A DNA stretch of 10,528 nt from Clostridiales bacterium (lineage in GTDB: Bacteria; Bacillota; Clostridia; Caldicoprobacterales; DTU083): assembly GCA_012512335.1 (NCBI GenBank), contig JAAZEK010000483.1, forward strand, positions 1 through 10,528. The letters run 5' to 3'. The notes below the pieces were generated by a model that was given only the letters and a program-made list of their open reading frames with translations, searched no databases and was not told where the DNA came from. Position numbers and translations under genes: made by a program. Below are positions 1-6,700 of this stretch, piece after piece. How positions within the stretch are numbered: the first letter of the stretch is position 1; every line of letters starts with the position of its first letter.

Positions 1-546
1 CCAGGCTCCTTTACGGGATTAAGGATTGGCGTATCTACAATTAAGGGACTGGCACAGGCTGTGGAGAAGCCTGTCGTGGCAGTGCCGACTTTAGATGCTA
101 TGGCGTGGAATATTGTCAACTCTGATGCTATTGTATGCCCCATAATGGATGCTAGAAGGAACCAGGTATATACTAGTGTATATCGATGGCAAGGAGACGA
201 CTGTATTAAACTTATGCCATATTCAGCCTTACCAATAGAGGAATTATCTGAGCATCTAAATTCTTATCGGGAATCTGTTACATTTGTAGGGGATGGAATA
301 GCTGCTTATCGGAGCTTGTTAGAGGAAAAAATGGGTAATAGGGCTATTTTTGCACCACCATATCTAGCATATCAAAGGGCTTCTGTAATTGCCCATTTAG
401 GACAAAAGCAAGCTTTGGCGGGAAATGCAATACATTATAAGGAGTTAAAACCCTTCTATTTAAGGCAATCTCAAGCAGAGCAAAAGAGGAAGCAGAAAGA
501 GGAGGCACAAGATGGAGCTAAAGATTCTTCCAATGACGGTTCATGA
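1..546 (+). CDS. tsaB: TsaB, t6A biosynthesis protein (5'-truncated by the window)
   Basis: TsaB is the catalytically inactive ASKHA-fold partner of TsaD. With TsaD and TsaE it transfers the threonylcarbamoyl group to A37 of ANN-decoding tRNAs in the cytoplasm. The frame is open from base 1 and begins inside the family signature PGSFTGLRIGV, then continues into KGLAQAVEKPVVAVPTLDAM, so the true start lies upstream. The GTG at base 61 is an internal valine, not a start. The window holds 181 residues; the family is usually about 220-250, so some 60-70 N-terminal residues are missing. A DARR-N-VY motif follows, as expected. The last ~25 residues form a charged, low-complexity tail rich in Lys, Gln and Glu; this part overlaps rimI by 35 nt. 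tsaE commonly sits just upstream in Bacillota and may be off-window. Confidence 0.95.
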   Translation, partial: PGSFTGLRIGVSTIKGLAQAVEKPVVAVPTLDAMAWNIVNSDAIVCPIMDARRNQVYTSVYRWQGDDCIKLMPYSALPIEELSEHLNSYRESVTFVGDGIAAYRSLLEEKMGNRAIFAPPYLAYQRASVIAHLGQKQALAGNAIHYKELKPFYLRQSQAEQKRKQKEEAQDGAKDSSNDGS

Positions 547-991
547 TATTAAAGGAGTTGCTGGGATAGAAGAAATGTGCTTTCATGTGCCATGGTCTCG
601 TGAATCTCTTCGCATAGAGATTGAGCAAAATCGTTGTGCCAGGTATTTTGTGGTCAAAGAGGATGAGAACATTTTGGGATATGGTGGTATGTGGTTGGTC
701 TTGGATGAAGCACATATTACCAATATCGCAGTGCATCCTGATTATAGACGCCAGGGCATTGGTAGGCTAATAGTTAATACCTTAATGAAGACAGCGATTA
801 AAGCTGGTATAGAGCGAATGACTCTTGAAGTTCGTGTATCCAATCATCCGGCTATTGCTCTTTACAAATCATTCGGCTTTGAAGAAGGCGGAATTCGAAA
901 AGGGTATTATGCTAATAACAGAGAAGATGCATTGATTATGTGGAATTTTCATATTGGGGGATATTTTGATGAAAACCAAGACCTTAATTAG
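512..991 (+). CDS. rimI: RimI, ribosomal protein N-alpha-acetyltransferase (GNAT)
   Basis: RimI transfers acetyl from acetyl-CoA to a protein N-terminus, classically the alanine of ribosomal protein S18. The 159-residue product has the usual family length. The acetyl-CoA-binding motif A is clear: ITNIAVHPDYRRQGIG at residues 69-84, with the pyrophosphate loop RRQGIG. Motif B follows as VSNHPAIALYKSFGFEE. Glu106 (in LEVR) and Tyr118 (in ALYKSFGF) are 12 residues apart, the spacing of the catalytic Glu and Tyr described for enterobacterial RimI. The ATG at 512 is chosen because a perfect AGGAGG sits at 500-505, six bases upstream, and because the N-terminus then reads LKILPMTVHDI as in the family. 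A later ATG at 533 lacks a good site. The start lies inside tsaB and the end overlaps the next gene by 23 nt, which suggests translational coupling. Confidence 0.95.
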   Translation: MELKILPMTVHDIKGVAGIEEMCFHVPWSRESLRIEIEQNRCARYFVVKEDENILGYGGMWLVLDEAHITNIAVHPDYRRQGIGRLIVNTLMKTAIKAGIERMTLEVRVSNHPAIALYKSFGFEEGGIRKGYYANNREDALIMWNFHIGGYFDENQDLN

Positions 992-1682
992 CTATTTAAT
1001 AGCTATCTTAATTGCTGTTATGTTGTTTCCAACTTTTCTGTTTACTGCCATAGAAATGGTGACCTATGATAAAAATTTCTACAAAGTACAATATGAAAAA
1101 TTAGGGACGGCAGAAATAATCGGCATTGACAATGATGAATTACTTCGGGTGACTGGAGAATTGACGGATTATATCCGTAATCGATCTGAATCCTTAGAAC
1201 CAATACAGGCAGAAATCATGGGAGTGCATAGACAAGTTTTTAATGAACGAGAAATCTTGCATATGATCGATGTAAAAGAATTGTTTCAGTTTGGATTCCG
1301 CTTGCGAAACATCTGTCTTATTAGCATAGTAGTGCTTTCTTTGCTTTTATATTGGATTAGCTCTGGAAAGTCACTAAAGATATGTGCAAAGTCTTACTTA
1401 ATAGTATCAACATTGTTGTTGCTACTATTACTAATTGGTGGCCCTATAATATCATCTAACTTTGCTTATTATTGGGATCAATTCCATTACTTATTTTTTG
1501 ACAATGATCTATGGCTTTTGAATCCAGCTACAGATATTATGATTCAAATGGTACCCGAGCCTTTCTTCTATCAGGCAGTTTTTCGAGTCCTTACTTACTT
1601 TGGATTGGGAATTATGATAATTGGAGCAGCTTCATTTTGGATACTCAGATCTGAGAGGAAGAAAAATGATAGTAAAGTGTAG
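969..1682 (+). CDS. TIGR01906/DUF1461 family integral membrane protein, function unknown
   Basis: This 237-residue protein fits the DUF1461 (TIGR01906) family of uncharacterised membrane proteins, best known from low-GC Gram-positives. Hydrophobic segments are seen at about residues 6-28, 115-131, 142-163 and 205-226, giving four likely membrane passes. A long hydrophilic loop (about 29-114) lies between the first and second; with the N-terminus inside, it would face outward. Recognisable family motifs are FNEREILHMIDVKELF at residues 91-106 and the aromatic, acidic stretch FFDNDLWLLNPATD at 176-189. I chose the ATG at 969 because GGGGGA at 956-961 lies seven bases upstream; a TTG at 954 in the same frame has nothing comparable. 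The gene overlaps rimI by 23 nt and is followed by tsaD after 21 nt, so it is co-expressed with t6A genes. No function can be deduced. Confidence 0.9.
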   Translation: MKTKTLISYLIAILIAVMLFPTFLFTAIEMVTYDKNFYKVQYEKLGTAEIIGIDNDELLRVTGELTDYIRNRSESLEPIQAEIMGVHRQVFNEREILHMIDVKELFQFGFRLRNICLISIVVLSLLLYWISSGKSLKICAKSYLIVSTLLLLLLLIGGPIISSNFAYYWDQFHYLFFDNDLWLLNPATDIMIQMVPEPFFYQAVFRVLTYFGLGIMIIGAASFWILRSERKKNDSKV

Positions 1683-1703
1683 ACGAAATAAAAAGGAGTT
1701 ATT

Positions 1704-2768
1704 ATGAAATATTTTGATCAAATGAAAGAAAAAACAGCTTTATTAAAGAAAAAAAAGGACATTATCGTGCTTGCGTTGGAAAGCTCCTGCGATGAAACGT
1801 CTGCTGCTGTTGTAAAAAATGGTAGAGAAGTGATGAGTAATATTATAGCCTCCCAAATAGATATTCATAAGGTTTATGGTGGAGTTGTACCTGAAATTGC
1901 ATCCAGAAATCATGTGCTTGTTATTAACGATGTTATAGAACGGGCTTTGGATCAAGCTAGTTTAAGCAAAAAAGACCTAGATGGAGTTGCCGTAACCTTT
2001 GGTCCAGGTTTGGTTGGAGCTTTGTTGGTGGGTGTTTCTGCTGCTAAGGCTCTGGCTTTTGGTTTATCACTACCACTTATAGGTGTCCACCACATTGAGG
2101 GACATATAAGTGCAAACTACATTGAATATCCAGATTTGGAACCTCCTTTTGTATGCCTTGTAGTCTCAGGTGGACATACTCAAATAATACATGTAAAAGA
2201 TTACGGCAAATATGAACTAATAGGCCAGACCAGGGATGATGCTGCAGGAGAAGCCTATGACAAGGTAGCACGAGTTTTGGGCCTTGGTTATCCAGGAGGC
2301 CCTGCCGTGGACCGTATTGCAAAGAAAGGAAATCCTAAGGCAGTTGACTTTCCTAGAGTTCAACTAAAGGACAATCCTTACGACTTCAGCTTTAGCGGCT
2401 TAAAAACTGCAGTTATAAACCATCTTCATAATCTAGAGCAAAAAGGTGAAAGTTATATTATGGAAGATATAGCTGCTAGCTTCCAAGAGGCAGTAGTGGA
2501 TGTATTGGTTGAAAAGACAATTAAGGCTACTGAGATGCTAGGTCAAAAGAGGATTGTTATGGCTGGTGGGGTTGCTGCCAATTCATCCCTTAGGATGCGC
2601 ATGGAAGTAGAAACCCAAAAACGAGGTATTATGATGTACTATCCTTCTCCTATTTTGTGCACGGACAATGCTGCCATGATAGGCAGTGCTGGGTATTATC
2701 GATTGATGCAGGGTAAAATATCCCCCTTAACACTAAACGCTGTTCCTTATATAGATTTTACAAGTTAG
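1704..2768 (+). CDS. tsaD: TsaD, tRNA N6-adenosine threonylcarbamoyltransferase
   Basis: TsaD (older names Gcp, YgjD) is the catalytic subunit that moves threonylcarbamoyl from its AMP derivative to tRNA A37. The 354-residue protein is close to the family's usual ~340. Diagnostic motifs are all present: ALESSCDETSAAVV (24-37), HHIEGHI (129-135), VSGGHTQI (154-161), DDAAGEAYDKVARVLGLGYP (178-197), FSFSGLKTAV (228-237), MAGGVAANSSLR (286-297) and CTDNAAMIG (319-327). By family comparison the metal ligands are His130, His134 and Asp321. The ATG at 1704 has AGGAG at 1694-1698, five bases upstream. This start leaves a lysine-rich extension of ~20 residues before the usual N-terminus; a GTG at 1767 with AAAAGGA just upstream is a possible second start. 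tsaD is the last gene of the operon and is followed by a spacer with DnaA boxes. Confidence 0.97.
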   Translation: MKYFDQMKEKTALLKKKKDIIVLALESSCDETSAAVVKNGREVMSNIIASQIDIHKVYGGVVPEIASRNHVLVINDVIERALDQASLSKKDLDGVAVTFGPGLVGALLVGVSAAKALAFGLSLPLIGVHHIEGHISANYIEYPDLEPPFVCLVVSGGHTQIIHVKDYGKYELIGQTRDDAAGEAYDKVARVLGLGYPGGPAVDRIAKKGNPKAVDFPRVQLKDNPYDFSFSGLKTAVINHLHNLEQKGESYIMEDIAASFQEAVVDVLVEKTIKATEMLGQKRIVMAGGVAANSSLRMRMEVETQKRGIMMYYPSPILCTDNAAMIGSAGYYRLMQGKISPLTLNAVPYIDFTS

Positions 2769-2799
2769 AGCTTAGAAGTTAGGCTTTAGAGTTTAATAA
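2765..2799 (+). repeat. Tandem TTAG heptamer repeat at the tsaD stop
   Basis: Five consecutive 7-bp units are visible: TTAGAGC, TTAGAAG, TTAGGCT, TTAGAGT and TTAATAA. The first four keep TTAG exactly and vary only in the last three bases; the fifth is degenerate. The first unit contains the tsaD stop codon (TAG at 2766-2768). Similar TTAG-type mini-repeats occur in spacers of many clostridial genomes. A weak hairpin, AGCTTA with TAGGCT around a five-base loop, can form within it, but no T run follows, so I do not call it a terminator. Confidence 0.7.
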
Positions 2800-2934
2800 T
2801 AAGAAGATAGTAGGAAAATTTAATGAATTTATTCTTGCAAAAACCTTTAGCTTTCTGAATACAATACTGTGGGAATAAGTTTTTAAATTATCTGTGGAAA
2901 GTAACTCTAAGCAATGAAAATTCAAGCAGTCCAT

Positions 2935-2964
2935 TGTGGATAAGTCTGTGCATAATGTGGATAT
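2935..2964 (-). promoter_or_regulatory. Cluster of three head-to-tail DnaA boxes
   Basis: Read on the + strand, three 9-mers follow each other: TGTGGATAA (2935-2943), TGTGCATAA (2947-2955) and TGTGGATAT (2956-2964). On the - strand they are TTATCCACA, TTATGCACA and ATATCCACA. The first is the perfect consensus box, the second fits the wider consensus TTATNCACA, and the third has one mismatch. All point the same way; boxes 1 and 2 are 3 nt apart, while boxes 2 and 3 abut. A weaker site, TGTGGAAAG (two mismatches), lies in the same orientation at 2893-2901. Such clusters bind the replication initiator DnaA cooperatively. This could be a DnaA-titrating or regulatory cluster; a full oriC is less likely because dnaA, dnaN and rpmH are not adjacent. 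Confidence 0.72.
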
Positions 2965-2985
2965 ATTTTTTTGTTAATTTTCAAA
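2961..2985. other. AT-rich tract beside the DnaA boxes
   Basis: Directly after the third DnaA box lies a stretch in which 23 of 25 bases are A or T, including a run of seven T. An easily melted tract next to same-orientation DnaA boxes resembles the unwinding element of a replication origin, but a spacer of this base composition can hold such a tract by chance. Confidence 0.35.
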
Positions 2986-3058
2986 CAGATGCAAGAACGC
3001 AATTTTCTACATTCTATTATACAAAAATGACAATTAACGACAGCTTTACTCCTCTTTA

Positions 3059-3086
3059 AATTTCATATCATAGTTTCAATGAAATT
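3059..3086. repeat. Inverted repeat upstream of the CBS gene
   Basis: AATTTCAT (3059-3066) and ATGAAATT (3079-3086) form a perfect 8-bp inverted repeat with a 12-nt gap. An overlapping second fold pairs GTTTCAAT (3073-3080) with ATTGGAAAC (3084-3092) apart from one bulged G. The site ends 53 nt before the CBS start codon, so it could be an operator or a leader hairpin. There is no T run, so it is not a terminator. It is AT-rich, and chance is a real alternative. Confidence 0.3.
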
Positions 3087-3139
3087 GGAAACCCTATTAT
3101 TGAAGCTTATTCAAGATGATAAAAAAGGAGTTATCGCTA

Positions 3140-3580
3140 ATGAAAGTAAAGGATATTATGACAACCAACATAGCAGCTTTGGCGCCAGACAATACAATTT
3201 TAGATGCTGCAAAATCTATGCAATCACACAATATTGGTTGCATGCCTGTCTGCTTACCAGACGGAAAGGTTGCTGGCATACTAACTGATAGAGATATTGT
3301 GGTGAGAAACTTAGCAGAGGAAGGTGACCCTAAAACTACACTAGTGAAAGATGTTATGACAAAGAATGTAATAACAGCTCAACCTGACATGGATGTGTAC
3401 ACAGTAGCAGAAACACTTGCTACCCATAAGATAAGAAGGCTACCGGTAGTGCAAAACGACACTTTGTTAGGAATGATAGCTATTGGAGATTTGGCTACTC
3501 GACACATTTTTCATAATGAGGCAGGACAGGCTTTAAGTGAAATTTCTGAACCTTCTCGTCCCATGAACATGATGCAATAA
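3140..3580 (+). CDS. Small stand-alone protein with two CBS domains
   Basis: The 146-residue protein is almost entirely a pair of CBS motifs (a Bateman module), about residues 1-60 and 68-125. Each begins with the typical start, MKVKDIMTTNI and VKDVMTKNVI. The adenosine-nucleotide-binding stretch GILTDRD lies at residues 46-52; its counterpart in the second repeat is GMIAIGDLAT (111-120), where Ala and Ile stand in for the usual Thr/Ser and neighbouring residue. No catalytic or membrane domain is attached, as in B. subtilis YhcV-type proteins. Such modules usually sense AMP, ATP or related ligands, but the ligand and partner here are unknown. The ATG at 3140 is preferred because AAGGAG at 3125-3130 is nine bases upstream; a start at 3116 in the same frame would overlap that site. 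It is followed by a terminator and so is probably monocistronic. Confidence 0.9.
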   Translation: MKVKDIMTTNIAALAPDNTILDAAKSMQSHNIGCMPVCLPDGKVAGILTDRDIVVRNLAEEGDPKTTLVKDVMTKNVITAQPDMDVYTVAETLATHKIRRLPVVQNDTLLGMIAIGDLATRHIFHNEAGQALSEISEPSRPMNMMQ

Positions 3581-3585
3581 TATTA

Positions 3586-3613
3586 ATCCTAGCCAATAAG
3601 GATAATTTGGCTA
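3586..3613 (+). repeat. Two overlapping, competing inverted repeats after the CBS gene
   Basis: TAGCCAA (3590-3596) pairs with TTGGCTA (3607-3613) around a 10-nt loop. ATCCT (3586-3590) can instead pair with AGGAT (3599-3603). The two folds share bases, so only one can form at a time. No T run follows either. This may be an RNA 3'-end stabilising structure, or chance. Confidence 0.3.
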
Positions 3614-3643
3614 AAGTTGGAACATACTATATTTTGCCTTAGC

Positions 3644-3684
3644 AAAAAGAATCAAGGCTTATTTAAGCAATTGATTCTTTTTTT
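3644..3684 (+). terminator. Strong intrinsic terminator, probably bidirectional
   Basis: AAAAAGAATCAA (3644-3655) and TTGATTCTTTTT (3671-3682) make a perfect 12-bp stem, extended inside by GCTT (3657-3660) pairing with AAGC (3665-3668) around an ATTT loop. The + strand ends in seven or more T, and the A run at the left arm gives a T run on the other strand. It ends transcription of the CBS gene and separates it from the large synthase gene, whose start codon is 53 nt further on. Confidence 0.85.
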
Positions 3685-3697
3685 AGCCGGAATTAAT

Positions 3698-3717
3698 CTT
3701 CAGGTTATCGACTGAAG
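3698..3717 (+). promoter_or_regulatory. Small hairpin just upstream of the synthase ribosome binding site
   Basis: CTTCAG (3698-3703) and CTGAAG (3712-3717) form a 6-bp stem with an 8-nt loop. It ends one base before the ribosome binding site AAAGGAG (3719-3725). It could influence translation initiation or act as a protein site, but nothing in the sequence proves this. No known riboswitch consensus was recognised. Confidence 0.3.
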
Positions 3718-3737
3718 CAAAGGAGTATGGAATAAAT

Positions 3738-6700
3738 ATGGCAAATATGGAGCAATTGAAGCAATCTATATTAGAAATGACAGTAGAACACAAAAGTGCA
3801 GTTTATAGCAGGAGTTCTAAGCAAAGGTTAAAGGTACCTAGTCTAGAGAAAGACAATCAAGTTTTAATACAAGCCTATAAATCCACCAACGAAGAAGTGA
3901 AATCGAAGGGTAATATTATTCCAGCAGCAGAATGGCTACTGGATAATTATTATGTTATAGAAGAGCAATTTAAGGAAATTCAATACACTGTTAAAAAAGA
4001 TTTTTACAAAAAGCTTCCTGTCTTGGTAGAAGGAAAACATAGTGCTTATCCACGTATATATGGAATAGCAGCTGGAATGGTAGAGCATTTCGATGGACTA
4101 ATAGATGAAGAGTCCCTTATTGGATTTTTAAAATTATATCAAGAACAAATACATCTAACCAGTAAAGAACTATGGTTATTTCCTATTTTACTACGAATTT
4201 GTTTGCTAGAACGGATAAAGGATATTGCTTTTTATATATCTGATACGATACAGCTTCGAAAGCAAGCAGACCAGTGGGCAGTAAAGCTACTACAAAGCTT
4301 AGCCGCAACAAGAGTAGAACCCGAGTCAAAGGATGAGTTTAGAAAAGTCATTCAAGAGCATGATACCCAAGTTGGTATCATGAAGCCTGCTTATGCCGAA
4401 AGACTTCTGCATCGTCTTAGAGAAGAGGGTGGAGATGCAGCACCAATAATTAGATGGGTTGATGGAAAACTTGCCGTATTCCATAGTAGTGCAGATGATA
4501 TTGTCCATGAAGAACATCAAAAGCAGGCCTGTTATCAAAATTCAATGGGAAATGCAATTACCAGCTTACGATTGATTAATGGTTTAAAATGGGAAGAAAT
4601 ATTTGAAGAATTAAGTCTGTTAAACCAGATCCTAAATCAGGATCCTGCAAGTATATATCCTTTAATGGATTTTAATTCTCGTGACTATTACCGCAAGAAG
4701 GTAGAAACACTAGGCGAAAAATATGGAATAGATGAGATAAAGGTCGCAGTTAGAGCAATAGAATGCTCCCGAGGAGAAAAAGAGAATGACCTAGAAAAAT
4801 ATAAGCATGTAGGTTATTACATTGTTGATGATGGTATAGGACAGCTAGTAGATAAATTAGGACATAAAAAAAGAAAAATCAGCAGTAGATCTCTTTCCTC
4901 AATATTGTATTTTGGATCAGTTGGGATTTTAACACTTGGATTTTGGTTCGCATTTTTGGCAGGCACAAGGGCGACTTCGGAGAGCTTAGGCTTAGGAGGT
5001 CTGCTTCTATCAGCGCTTGTCTCTTTTCTTCCAATTTGGAGTATAGCCATTGGCATAGTTCACTGGGCTGTAACCAGAATTTACAAACCTCATCATATTC
5101 CTAAATTGGAGCTTAAAGAGGGTATTCCAGAAGAATATCGTACCATGGTAGCAATTCCAACTTTACTGACCGACGAGAAAAGAGTCATAGAATTAGTGGA
5201 GCAGATGGAAGTATTTTATCTTGCCAATCAAGAAGAAAACATTCATTTTGCCCTTGTGGGAGATTATAAGGATGGTCCAGAAGAACACACGGATAAGGAT
5301 TCAATAATAGTAGAAACAGGAACACGCTTAATAAACGAATTGAATCAACGCTATGGAAGAGAAGATATCTTTTTCTTCTTTCATCGTTACCGCCAATGGA
5401 ATGCTAAGCAAAGTTCTTGGATGGGTTGGGAAAGAAAGAGGGGAGCATTAACTGAGTTCAATGCCTTATTGAGTGGTGACAAAAATACCAGTTATTCTAC
5501 TCAAATAGGAGACTTATCAGTGCTAGGAAAAATTAAATATGTAATTACTTTAGATGCAGACACTCAACTCCCTAGAGATAATGCAAAACGACTAATTGGT
5601 GCAATGGCGCATCCACTGAATACACCTGTGCTTAACCAGGAAGGTACTAGAGTTATTGAAGGATACGGCCTAATGCAACCAAGAATAGGTGTATCAGTTG
5701 ATAGTGCAAGTAGATCCTTTTTTTCGTTGACCTTTTCCGGACAGACAGGGGTAGATCCTTATACTACTGCTGTATCTGACGTGTATCAGGATTTATTTCA
5801 AGAGGGAATTTTTACGGGTAAAGGAATATATCATACAGAAGTATTTGAAAAGGTACTAAAGGATGCAATTCCCGAGAACAGTGTCTTGAGCCATGACCTA
5901 CTAGAAGGGTCCTATGTACGTACTGGATTGGCATCAGACATTGAATTGATTGACGGTTATCCTGCTCATTATATTGGCTATTCTCTTCGTCTGCACAGAT
6001 GGGTGAGAGGGGATTGGCAGCTGTTGCCATGGCTATTCTCAAGGGTGCGTAACCGAAATGGACATAGTGTTGTTAATCCTATAAATAAAGTCTCCAAATG
6101 GAAGATGCTAGATAACATGCGACGTAGCCTTCTTTCTCCAGCTTTGTATCTGGCAATTGTACTTAGCTTTCTAGTGTTGCCAGGCTCCATTGGTCTATGG
6201 CTATGTCTTTCTATACTAACTTTGCTGCTTCCCCTGGTAACAGATTTAATGGGCAAACTAGTGTCAGTATCCAGAACAAGTAAGGATACCGGTATACGTT
6301 TTTCCTCTCTATCGGAAGGGACGCGAAATCTACTTATACAGATTGTTCTTAGCTTTGTTTTTCTTGCTCATCAAGCCTATCTTATGACAGATGCCATAAT
6401 TCGCTCAATATGGAGGGTTACAGTTAGTCATAAGAATATGCTGGAATGGGTGACTGCTGTAGATTCAGATAGGAAATTTAAAGGTGAGCATGCAGATTAT
6501 TGGCATAAAATGAAGGAATCAGTCTTGATTTCAGTATTATTTTGTGTAATTACTTTTCTTATTAGGCCAGAAGTAGCATATTTAAGCCTTATTGCTGCTA
6601 TTGCCTGGAGCTTGTCGCCATATATCGCATGGCAGATAGGAAAGCCAAAAGACAAGAGAATCCCTATGCTATCTCAAGAACAAATTTTGAAAATCCGAAG

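Larger units (their letters stand above)
2769..3139. other. 371-nt intergenic spacer, tsaD to CBS gene
   Basis: This spacer has no credible gene on either strand. From left to right it holds the heptamer repeat, about 90 bases with nothing I recognise, a weak DnaA-like site (TGTGGAAAG, 2893-2901), three near-contiguous DnaA boxes (2935-2964), an AT-rich tract (2961-2985), an inverted repeat (3059-3086) and the ribosome binding site of the CBS gene. I see no convincing terminator after tsaD and no strong sigma-A promoter, although the CBS gene probably needs one. Confidence 0.75.

Noticed and set aside
61..546. GTG at 61 as the start of a 161-residue protein
   Set aside because: The same frame is open back to base 1 and encodes the TsaB motif PGSFTGLRIGV, so the GTG is an internal codon.
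2823..2858. Short 11-codon frame with an AGGAAA upstream
   Set aside because: Very short, no recognisable product and no conserved feature.
2835..2865. Possible promoter TTGCAA and TACAAT
   Set aside because: The 19-nt spacing is too long and it would place the CBS start codon about 270 nt downstream; evidence is too weak to annotate.
3085..3113. Possible promoter TTGGAA and TATTCA before the CBS gene
   Set aside because: The spacing is 17 nt, but the -10 matches only three of six bases and the start would lie right at the ribosome binding site.
3671..3699. Possible promoter TTGATT and TAATCT before the synthase gene
   Set aside because: Spacing is 17 nt but the -10 matches poorly and the -35 is part of the terminator stem; kept only as a hypothesis in the findings.
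3581..3737. Riboswitch or T-box leader upstream of the synthase gene
   Set aside because: I found no T-box AGGGTGG-type core and none of the c-di-GMP riboswitch signatures I looked for; only simple hairpins are visible.
4046..4054. TTATCCACG, a near-perfect DnaA box inside the synthase gene
   Set aside because: It is single, has a mismatch, and lies in a conserved coding segment (residues around AYPRIYG), so chance explains it.
4817..6256. Open minus-strand frames of 70-90 codons within the synthase gene
   Set aside because: They lie opposite a strongly conserved coding frame, have no ribosome binding site context that stands out and resemble no family I know.
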